DNA from: Oligoflexia bacterium
Lineage (GTDB): Bacteria > Bdellovibrionota > JAFGOL01
Assembly: GCA_016926495.1 (NCBI GenBank)
Contig: JAFGOL010000124.1
Span: 1-6,460, forward strand
Length of the DNA: 6,460 bases
Direction: 5' to 3'
A program made the position numbers and the translations under genes. Of this stretch, positions 1 to 5,945 are shown in pieces; within the stretch, counting starts at the first letter, position 1; each line of letters opens with the position of its first letter. The notes under the pieces are model-generated. The model was not told the DNA's origin and searched no databases. It worked only from the letters and a program-made list of their open reading frames with translations.

Positions 1-29
1 AAGCCCGCATAAATATTAGGAGGCATATA

Positions 30-305
30 ATGGAAATCAACAAAAAGGATTTCAGGCCGGCAAAACAGCATGCAGTTATTACAACAGGCGAAACCATAAA
101 AATGCTTAGGGAGCTAAAAGGCTGGACACAGGAGAAGCTTGCGGGGCACTGCGGAATAAGCGCGACAAACATCAGCCTGCTTGAAAACGACAGGCTTGAA
201 ATAGGAAAAAAGCGGGCACTTCAAATCGCAAAGGCGTTTGACGTGCATCCTGCCATAATAATGTTTCCCGAATATGAATCAGGCGAAATCAAAAAGGCGG
301 CGTAA
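30..305 (+). CDS. XRE/Cro-family helix-turn-helix DNA-binding protein
   Basis: A 91-residue, probably cytoplasmic transcriptional regulator. Residues about 21-78 form a lambda-repressor-like HTH domain: the run GETIKMLRELKGWTQEKLA is the usual first helix pair, and the recognition helix lies in ISATNISLLENDR, with the family's typical xISxxENxR pattern. The domain ends in a short hydrophobic segment (HPAIIMFPEYE) and a basic tail. There is no sensor or enzymatic domain, so it is either a stand-alone repressor or the antitoxin half of a toxin-antitoxin pair. The ATG start is well supported by AGGAGG at 18-23 with a 6-base spacer. The 29 bases before it contain in-frame stops (for example TAA at 10-12), so an upstream gene could end there, but it is outside the window. 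The gene converges on the dehydrogenase-like gene. The family call is firm; the target and role cannot be read from the sequence. Confidence 0.9.
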   Translation: MEINKKDFRPAKQHAVITTGETIKMLRELKGWTQEKLAGHCGISATNISLLENDRLEIGKKRALQIAKAFDVHPAIIMFPEYESGEIKKAA

Positions 306-312
306 ATTTATA

Positions 313-1614
313 TTAAAAAAAGTACCAGCGCTTTTTTTTGCCGGTATTGTAGAACAGGCGGTTTTCCGTTTCTTTAAGAAGTAGCAGGTTCTCGTCGGAA
401 ATCTGGGCATCACCCCTTTCAAGATATTCAATATGAAGGTCCTCGTAAATTTCGAGTATGGCCTTGAGTACGGGCAGGCGTTTCAGCGCCCTCCTGCTAA
501 GCCTGTTAAAAAGTGAAAGCGTTGAAAACACAGTCTGAAAGGATTCCACAAGCCCGAGTGATTCCAGCACGTCCGCTATGGGCTGGCTGTTGAAAACCAT
601 CTCGCCGAACCTGCCGTTACGTCCGCCCCTTATGGTAACGTCAAGGTCTTCCCAGAACGCGGGGCCGTGACTTGCTTTCCTGATTATCCAGCCTCTTAAG
701 GATACCGACGGCGCTCCTGATACTAACCTTACGGCGCTTCTGAATTCCCTTCTTACCACGTGTTTATATTTTTCAAGGGCCTGTTCTCCGAACCTTACAA
801 GTACATACCTTCCGAGTCCCGCGTAGTAATTCTTTAAAATACCGCCAAGTTCGCATGCCAGCAGGGCCGAACCGCTGTATTCCTGAGGAACAAGATATTT
901 CCTGTTGAAGAAACCGGCGAAAACCTTTCTCCCTTTCCTGTTTTTGTTTATTGAAACAACCGCAAACTTCAGCCCCTTTTTGGCAATTACATCCCTTGCC
1001 ACATTACCGCCGCTTGCCCATATCATCCGTTCAAAGGGAATGCCGCTTTTTTCCAGCCACCTGTGGGGTATATAGCCCCTGCCCACAAAACCCTTTGACA
1101 CAAGTATGTATTGCTTGTCCCTGTAAACATCGGGGACGTATTTCCTGATATCATGAAAAACCGAGGACAATGCCGAGGCAGGGACCGCGAGAAGTATATA
1201 ATCGGCGGTAAAAGCCTTTTTCAGGCTCGAAGTAAATACAACATTGTCAGGGATCCTGAGGGCAAAACTCTTGTTCGTGCTCAACTTCGCAGTCTGCGAA
1301 AAAATATTCCTTACAGGTTCAATGTCATAACAAATTATGTTTACGGACGGTTTTGTCGCCTTAATCAGGGAAATCGCAAAGTCACCGGCGCCTATGATGG
1401 CAAGATGCGGCTGTTTTTCCTCCCTGCTGCCAGAGAAAAAAGTTCTGTCCGGGCCGTGTTGTATGATTTCGTACACGGTATCAAGCGAACCGTCCTCCCT
1501 TGCCATTTCAATCCTGTCCAGAGGGATTTCCGCCTGAATAAGGCTTTCCAGGAAAGATTCAGGATATGATATTGTTCTTTCAGTTAAAACGGATTTTACA
1601 ATTTCCATATTCAT
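313..1614 (-). CDS. Divergent NAD(P)-dependent glycerol-3-phosphate dehydrogenase-like protein
   Basis: A 433-residue soluble protein that follows the GpsA motif order, although most motifs are altered. Residues 71-80 carry the Rossmann loop GAGDFA (GxGxxA), and an Asp at 97 ends the second strand, which may favour NAD. VPA lies at 144-146 and SKG at 173-175. SGGNVA at 201-206 corresponds to the SGPSFA motif. LKN at 260-262 contains the expected catalytic Lys (K261). DLDVT at 323-327 and GRNGRFG at 331-337 match GDLxxT and SRNxxxG, the glycerol-phosphate-binding region. GpsA is normally about 330 residues. This protein has about 68 extra N-terminal residues of unknown function and a long helical C-terminal extension ending in a basic-aromatic tail (KKKRWYFF). 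In the family the reaction is reduction of dihydroxyacetone phosphate to glycerol-3-phosphate; the substrate here may differ. It lies 74 bases after the HD-GYP gene and probably has its own promoter. Neither ATG (1614 or 1608) has a clear ribosome binding site. Confidence 0.75.
   Translation of the reverse strand: MNMEIVKSVLTERTISYPESFLESLIQAEIPLDRIEMAREDGSLDTVYEIIQHGPDRTFFSGSREEKQPHLAIIGAGDFAISLIKATKPSVNIICYDIEPVRNIFSQTAKLSTNKSFALRIPDNVVFTSSLKKAFTADYILLAVPASALSSVFHDIRKYVPDVYRDKQYILVSKGFVGRGYIPHRWLEKSGIPFERMIWASGGNVARDVIAKKGLKFAVVSINKNRKGRKVFAGFFNRKYLVPQEYSGSALLACELGGILKNYYAGLGRYVLVRFGEQALEKYKHVVRREFRSAVRLVSGAPSVSLRGWIIRKASHGPAFWEDLDVTIRGGRNGRFGEMVFNSQPIADVLESLGLVESFQTVFSTLSLFNRLSRRALKRLPVLKAILEIYEDLHIEYLERGDAQISDENLLLLKETENRLFYNTGKKKRWYFF
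315..339. terminator. Possible weak bidirectional terminator between convergent genes
   Basis: Ten bases after the stop of the XRE gene lies an inverted repeat, A7-G (315-322) and C-T8 (331-339), with an 8-base loop. Read in either direction it gives a short hairpin flanked by an A tract and a T tract. The stem has only one G-C pair, so it would be a poor intrinsic terminator. It also overlaps the last codons of the minus-strand gene, where the same bases encode the Lys-rich and Phe-Phe tail. It is the only terminator-like element near either gene end. Confidence 0.3.
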
Positions 1615-1623
1615 TGGTGCCGG

Positions 1624-1651
1624 ATTATATAAAATCTACACACAAAATAAA
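1624..1651 (-). promoter_or_regulatory. Candidate promoter of the dehydrogenase-like gene, possibly leaderless
   Basis: On the minus strand, 1629-1624 reads TATAAT, a perfect -10 box. The best -35 candidate is weak: TTTATT at 1651-1646, with a 16-base spacer and 3 of 6 consensus matches. Transcription would be expected to start about 7 bases past the box, near 1617, only about 2-3 bases before the ATG at 1614. There is no Shine-Dalgarno between them (the intervening sequence is CCGGCACCA), which fits a leaderless message. The region is AT-rich, so a chance match is possible. Confidence 0.45.
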
Positions 1652-1662
1652 AGCATTTTTAT
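1647..1662. repeat. Small AT-rich dyad, possible operator
   Basis: A 16-base inverted repeat with 6-base arms, ATAAAA and TTTTAT, around GCAT. It overlaps the candidate -35 region of the dehydrogenase-like gene, where a repressor could act. The rest of the 74-base gap holds no GC-rich hairpin that would terminate the upstream operon. In such AT-rich sequence a dyad of this size may occur by chance. Confidence 0.2.
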
Positions 1663-1688
1663 AAAATAATGACGCAGGAGTTTCCGGC

Positions 1689-3230
1689 CTAACAAATCAT
1701 GATCTTGTAAAGGGCGTTCAATATATCCGGGTTAAAAATGGTGGGAAGGTCCTCATCCGTGTTGTCTGAAATCATCTTATCCAGGGCGTCCTTTGGGATA
1801 AGTCCCTTGTTGGGGCTGAAACCACTGACAAGGTTGTCAAATCTGTCAGCAATACCAAGTAGTTGGGAATACGGATGGATCTGGTGGTACTTAAGCCCTA
1901 AAGGAAAGCCCGAACCGTCATATGCCTCATGATGCTCAAGTATCATCCTGTAACTCAGTTCCGAGATATGCGCCTTGTTGTCAAGCAGCAGCTTTTTTGA
2001 AAATTCAGGGTGTTTTTTATATTGTTCAAGCTCATCATCATTCATGAGAAGCGGCGACTTTTCCGTTAAATTTTCCGGGAGGTTAATTTTACCTATATCA
2101 TGAAGCGTGGCTGCTATGCCTATGTCTTTAAGGGACTGGTTATCGACTATTTCAAGGGCAAGGGCGAACATTAACGAAAAAGTACTTACATTCACGTAGT
2201 GATTGTTTTCCTTCCCCAGGCTCTGGACAACGTCATTCAGCCTCCTGAAGAGGTCCCTTTCCCCGCATAACGTTGAAATACTGTCCTTAATGATGTTACT
2301 GCACCGTTCCAGGAGGGTAGAGCCCTGATCTGGACTCGTAACCATTGCCTTGAAAAAGCTCTGGACGGTCTGCTTAAGTTCCGCCATGTGCTCCGAATAG
2401 TCGTGGAGGACCAGTTCCTTACCGTCCTTGAGACCGATCTCCTTTGCCCTTGAAATTTTACTTATAAAATCCTCCTTGATATATTCCTCGTACATTTCAA
2501 GGTCCTTTTTATGAATATAAAGCAGATCGTACTGGTAATTTATAAGCTTCTGCTTAAACTTCCTGTCGAGAGTGCCGTCCCTGTTGACAACCTTGATTAT
2601 CTTGTCGTTAACCGAAAGATACAGGTAAACATCAAACGATATATTATCGGTATCCGCCAGGCTAAACACCGGGACCGCGAAATATTCCTCTTTAACTTCC
2701 ACAAGCTGCTTGCGCGGAGGAGTAAAGCAAAAACTGATATACACGGTATATTTACCGATCTGAAACCTGAGGTACACGGCAGTCAATCCGTCTATGTTTT
2801 TTGTTACCACCTCATCGGAGCCTGTCATCTGGTTAAGCGAAAAAATCTCGAAATTATATCCCAGATCATTAAGCAGGGATTTTGAATTTCCGTAAATCTG
2901 GTTCAGAAAATCTATATGAAACGAACTGATCAGGTCTTCCACTTTTTCATCAGCGTCATCAAGTATACCGGATATTTTAAGACTCTCCGTAATAAAATCC
3001 CTGTCCGAGTGCATTCCGAAAAAACCGTGAAGCTTATTGCTGATAATACGCGTAAAGGAATTTAGTTCGCTGCAGGTAAGGTATTCCTCCTTCATCTCTA
3101 TTCCCTTAAAAATGATCTGGTTTTTGGGAAACCCCGTTGCTATGGGAGCAAGGTCAGTAAATACCTTTTGCACTACGGGCACGATTTCATTGATAATGTA
3201 TTCACCGTACTGTGTTTTTGATTCAACCAA
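1689..3230 (-). CDS. HD-GYP domain protein with CheX-like N-terminal domain, probable c-di-GMP phosphodiesterase
   Basis: A 513-residue cytoplasmic protein with no membrane segment. Residues about 10-168 resemble CheX/CheC-type phosphatases: FLNQIYGNSKSLLNDLGYNF (108-127) matches the CheX N-x-x-x-G-N-x-K pattern, followed by a TG turn and a final beta strand. Residues about 185-255 (FDVYLYLSVNDKIIKVVNRDG through LLYIHKKDLEMYEEYI) resemble the small domain often found before HD-GYP. After a helical linker, HD-GYP spans about 338-513, with H344, H377-D378, K381, H407, H433-H434, D438 and D462 as expected metal or active-site residues. The signature is GFP (441-443) rather than GYP, and the usual R-x-Y after the final Asp motif is absent. 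Such domains hydrolyse c-di-GMP to pGpG or GMP. The start is TTG, with AAGGGAG (3238-3244) 7 bases upstream, and it overlaps thyX by 8 bases. Later Met starts (46, 73) would break the CheX-like domain. Confidence 0.88.
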   Translation of the reverse strand: MVESKTQYGEYIINEIVPVVQKVFTDLAPIATGFPKNQIIFKGIEMKEEYLTCSELNSFTRIISNKLHGFFGMHSDRDFITESLKISGILDDADEKVEDLISSFHIDFLNQIYGNSKSLLNDLGYNFEIFSLNQMTGSDEVVTKNIDGLTAVYLRFQIGKYTVYISFCFTPPRKQLVEVKEEYFAVPVFSLADTDNISFDVYLYLSVNDKIIKVVNRDGTLDRKFKQKLINYQYDLLYIHKKDLEMYEEYIKEDFISKISRAKEIGLKDGKELVLHDYSEHMAELKQTVQSFFKAMVTSPDQGSTLLERCSNIIKDSISTLCGERDLFRRLNDVVQSLGKENNHYVNVSTFSLMFALALEIVDNQSLKDIGIAATLHDIGKINLPENLTEKSPLLMNDDELEQYKKHPEFSKKLLLDNKAHISELSYRMILEHHEAYDGSGFPLGLKYHQIHPYSQLLGIADRFDNLVSGFSPNKGLIPKDALDKMISDNTDEDLPTIFNPDILNALYKIMIC

Positions 3231-4068
3231 GCCCGGACTCCCTTAAAAAGGGTAGCTTTTCGGACAGTATTCTGAAAAGCCTCCCTTCCCTGTCCACTTT
3301 CCTGCCTTCAATAATATCTTTGAGCATGCCCTGCTCGCCGGACGAAAGCTTTACGCTTTTCAGCGTATGCTCCTCGAAAGCCTCCCATGCGTAAGGACAT
3401 ACCTTTTGCACAATACCCGACATAACCTCGGCGTATTTCCTTATTTCATACTGGGCGTGAATATCCAGCCTCAGCTTTAAAAAATGAAAAAGGTTTTTTA
3501 AATCTATCTGCCAGTACCATTCGGTATAAAGGCTCAGCGGCAGGGATACACGCGCAAGCTCCCTGGCTATACCCGACTCCACCATTTCGTTATAACCGTT
3601 GTAGGATCTGTCATTTACGGAAGAAAGTATATCAAGGACCTTCTGCTTAAGATCGGACGGAACTTCCTCTTCCGATCTTCCCTGCTTATTATCACCGCTC
3701 TGAAACTGTATTTCGCTTTCGTCCGGCACGTAAAATTCATTTTTCATTACGGAATACCTGCCGGAAATTTCATTAACGCGCGCCGTCCTGTGCCGTATCC
3801 ACTGTCTCGCTACAAATATGGGCAGCTTGCAGTGAAACGTAAAAACAACGTGCTCAAAAGGAGAGGAGTGCTCGTTTCTCCATAAATAATCAATGAGGGA
3901 TTTATCCTCCCTGACCGTCTTTGTACCTTCCCCGTATGAAACCCTCGCTGTCTGCACTATCCTCGCGTCATTGCCGAAATAGTCGACAAGCCTTATAAAA
4001 CCTTTGTCAAGGACCTTAAACTCCTTATCAAGTATCCGCTCGGCTTCTTCAGTAAAAAGATGCGCCAT
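3223..4068 (-). CDS. thyX: Flavin-dependent thymidylate synthase ThyX
   Basis: Converts dUMP to dTMP using methylene-tetrahydrofolate as carbon donor and FAD/NAD(P)H as reductant, without making dihydrofolate. The diagnostic ThyX motif RHRx7S is complete at residues 92-102 and continues into GRYS. Other family hallmarks are EHSSPFEH (66-73), ELARVSLP (170-177, a nucleotide-binding Arg region) and LKLRLDIHAQYEIRKYA (197-213). At 281 residues it is longer than the shortest ThyX proteins (about 220). The extra length lies in a charged insert around 115-140 and a C-terminal helical region after about 225. The ATG abuts the stop of the PilZ gene (stop 4069-4071, start 4066-4068). Its ribosome binding site GGAGG (4074-4078) lies within the last codons of pilZ, which implies translational coupling. 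No thyA or dihydrofolate reductase gene is seen nearby. Confidence 0.97.
   Translation of the reverse strand: MAHLFTEEAERILDKEFKVLDKGFIRLVDYFGNDARIVQTARVSYGEGTKTVREDKSLIDYLWRNEHSSPFEHVVFTFHCKLPIFVARQWIRHRTARVNEISGRYSVMKNEFYVPDESEIQFQSGDNKQGRSEEEVPSDLKQKVLDILSSVNDRSYNGYNEMVESGIARELARVSLPLSLYTEWYWQIDLKNLFHFLKLRLDIHAQYEIRKYAEVMSGIVQKVCPYAWEAFEEHTLKSVKLSSGEQGMLKDIIEGRKVDREGRLFRILSEKLPFLRESGLG
3238..3244 (-). promoter_or_regulatory. Ribosome binding site supporting the TTG start of the HD-GYP gene
   Basis: AAGGGAG lies inside the last codons of thyX, 7 bases before the TTG at 3230. It makes the unusual start credible and ties translation of the HD-GYP protein to that of ThyX. Confidence 0.75.
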
Positions 4069-4572
4069 CTATTCCTCCGCCGATTTATTCAGGATACCCA
4101 TTGACAGGGAATCCCTTCTTATTTTTTCACGCAACTCGAAAAAATCCCCGTACCCGGTCAGCCTTGCCTTGCGAACCAGAGTTCCCAGCCTTTTCATATC
4201 CGGATTTTGCATTTCAATAAGGATCAGCAACTCTTCGTATATATTTTTTATCCTTATTATATAATCCTCCACGAGAACGGAAAAATCAAAACCCGAATTA
4301 ACGAATTCAACGCCTATTCCCGGAATTACGTATTCACTATCATTTGAAGCTCCGACCATTCTCACGACCCTGCCGGAAACCCTTGATGTTTTTTCAGGGT
4401 GATGCAGAGGGAAAAGCAGGTAGACCTCGTCACCCGTGTTGTAGCTGTCAACCGATTCTATAAAAACGCCGGACACCGAAATATTCCTGATAAAATGCAC
4501 TTCAACCCTGTCACCCATAACCATAATAGCCTTTGAATTACACGGAGCACGAACATGCCTTCTTCTTTCCAC
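4069..4572 (-). CDS. PilZ domain protein, probable c-di-GMP receptor
   Basis: A 167-residue cytoplasmic protein. The N-terminal PilZ domain (about 1-105) has both c-di-GMP-binding signatures: R4xxxR8 (RRHVR) and NISVSG at 30-35, matching [D/N]xSxxG. These are followed by VFIES and a typical late strand, GIGVEF (85-90). Because both motifs are intact, ligand binding is likely; many degenerate PilZ domains lose them. Residues about 100-167 are mostly helical and charged, and I do not recognise them; they may contact a partner. The start is GTG, supported by AGAGAGG (4578-4584) with a 5-base spacer. The next Met, at residue 17, would remove the RxxxR motif. The gene lies 11 bases after phoH and directly abuts thyX. 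An HD-GYP protein two genes downstream could degrade the ligand this protein senses. Confidence 0.9.
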   Translation of the reverse strand: MERRRHVRAPCNSKAIMVMGDRVEVHFIRNISVSGVFIESVDSYNTGDEVYLLFPLHHPEKTSRVSGRVVRMVGASNDSEYVIPGIGVEFVNSGFDFSVLVEDYIIRIKNIYEELLILIEMQNPDMKRLGTLVRKARLTGYGDFFELREKIRRDSLSMGILNKSAEE

Positions 4573-4577
4573 CGTAA

Positions 4578-4584
4578 CCTCTCT
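4578..4584 (-). promoter_or_regulatory. Ribosome binding site supporting the GTG start of the PilZ gene
   Basis: AGAGAGG lies 5 bases before the GTG at 4572 and touches the final base of the phoH-like stop codon. No ATG close by would keep the RxxxR motif, so GTG is preferred. Confidence 0.75.
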
Positions 4585-5945
4585 TATAACAAATTCGCCG
4601 CAAGTTCCGCAAGGTCAGAGCGCTCGCCCTTGACCAGGGAAACATGCGCGGATATTTTCTGGTCCTTGAACCTTTCGGCCACGTATGTAAGCCCGTTACT
4701 GGATGAATCAATGTAAGGATTGTCTATCTGGAAACAGTCGCCCGTAAGAACAATTTTCGTAAAATTGCCGGCCCTGGTAAGTATTGTTTTAATTTCATGC
4801 GGTGTAAGGTTCTGGGCTTCGTCCACTATAAGGTACTGGTTGGCAATGCTTCTTCCCCTTATATAGGTAAGTGGTTCAATATTGAGCATGCCCTGGTTTA
4901 TAAGCTCCTGCCATTTGCGCGCGCCGCCCTGCTTTTTCTTCACACCGTTGGCGGTCTGGGCATTCGCGTCGCCCACTCCGAGTATGTACTCAAGATTATC
5001 AAAGATGGGAGACATCCACGGATTAAGCTTTTCCTCCACGTCACCGGGTAAATACCCTATATCCCTTCCCAGCGGGAAAACAGGCCTTGAAACAAGCAGC
5101 TTTGTATAAACACCGGCGTCAATGGTCAATGAAAGTCCGGCAGCTATGGCAAGCAGCGTTTTACCGGTACCTGCCTTTCCAACCAGTGTAACCAGGCGGA
5201 TATCGTCGTTAAGAAGCATGTCCAGCGCAAAGGTCTGCTCGACGTTTCTGGGTGTGATTCCCCAAACGCCGTCGAATACCTTCCGCATAAGCGGAACTAT
5301 CAGTTTTTTCCCCGCGTCATGGCGCCCCAGGGCCGTATGCTCGGGATCAGAGAGATTCTTTACTATCACGTACTCATTGGGCATGATACCCTTGATATTT
5401 TTAACCTTCTCAATCTGTATCTCTTTTGTGGTAAAGAAAGCGTCAAAATCGGCCTTGGGACATTCAACATAACGAAGCCCGGAATACAATTCCTCGATCG
5501 GCTTGCTTGAAGGTTCATAATCAACGGCCCTTAGCCCGAGAAGATCCGCCTTGATCCTGAGATTTGTGTCCTTTGTAACGAATATTATCTCTTTTCTTTT
5601 GTCTATTTTTTTATGCTTGAGTGCTATGGCAAGTATAATGTTATCAGCCTTATTATCCAGAAAATTACCCGGTATGGTATTCTGCTCGTCGGGAATATCA
5701 ACATACAATGTGCCTCCGTTTTCAAGTTCCACGCCCTCAAGAAGATTGCCTTTTCTTCTCATGTCATCAATAAAACGCGAAATCTGGCGGGCGTTTCTTC
5801 CGTTTTCGTTAAGGTCTTTTTTGAACCTGTCTATTTCCTCTATAACCGTTATAGGTATAATGATATTATTCGGACCCAGCCTGAAAAATGCCAGAGGATC
5901 AAAAAGCAAGACATTGGTATCAAGAATCAGAGTTTTTTTAGCCAT
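4584..5945 (-). CDS. PIN-PhoH family ATPase/ribonuclease (PhoH2/YlaK-like)
   Basis: A 453-residue cytoplasmic protein combining an N-terminal PIN nuclease domain with a C-terminal PhoH ATPase. The PIN domain (about 1-140) shows DTNVL with D9, VIEEID with acidic residues near 36-37, D101 in KADNIILA and D126 in TKDTNLR, the expected metal-binding acids. The PhoH domain (about 230-453) has Walker A GKAGTGKT (256-263), the PhoH signature VSRPVFPLGRDIGYLPG (285-301) and Walker B LIVDEAQN (372-379), followed by TGDCFQID (401-408). In characterised members this architecture couples ATP-dependent RNA unwinding to RNA cleavage. I chose ATG at 5945 because GGAGG (5952-5956) lies 6 bases upstream; an in-frame TTG at 5948 would leave only 3 bases. 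The ATG shares one base with the upstream stop (TGATG), which suggests reinitiation. No separate small antitoxin gene precedes it here, unlike mycobacterial phoH2. Confidence 0.95.
   Translation of the reverse strand: MAKKTLILDTNVLLFDPLAFFRLGPNNIIIPITVIEEIDRFKKDLNENGRNARQISRFIDDMRRKGNLLEGVELENGGTLYVDIPDEQNTIPGNFLDNKADNIILAIALKHKKIDKRKEIIFVTKDTNLRIKADLLGLRAVDYEPSSKPIEELYSGLRYVECPKADFDAFFTTKEIQIEKVKNIKGIMPNEYVIVKNLSDPEHTALGRHDAGKKLIVPLMRKVFDGVWGITPRNVEQTFALDMLLNDDIRLVTLVGKAGTGKTLLAIAAGLSLTIDAGVYTKLLVSRPVFPLGRDIGYLPGDVEEKLNPWMSPIFDNLEYILGVGDANAQTANGVKKKQGGARKWQELINQGMLNIEPLTYIRGRSIANQYLIVDEAQNLTPHEIKTILTRAGNFTKIVLTGDCFQIDNPYIDSSSNGLTYVAERFKDQKISAHVSLVKGERSDLAELAANLL

Noticed and set aside
26..31. 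TATAAT at the start codon of the XRE gene
   Set aside because: It overlaps the ATG itself, so transcription from it would begin inside the gene; most likely chance.
1111..1569. Plus-strand open frame of 152 codons opposite the dehydrogenase-like gene
   Set aside because: It lies wholly antisense to a gene with clear family motifs, its translation shows no recognisable domain, and no Shine-Dalgarno precedes its ATG.
1615..1688. Rho-independent terminator after the HD-GYP gene
   Set aside because: No GC-rich stem with a following T run is present; only a weak AT dyad is seen.
2511..2885. Plus-strand open frame of 124 codons opposite the HD-GYP gene
   Set aside because: Antisense shadow of a well-supported coding region, with no domain signature.
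5122..5472. Plus-strand open frame of 116 codons opposite phoH
   Set aside because: Antisense to the Walker A region; no motif or translation signal of its own.
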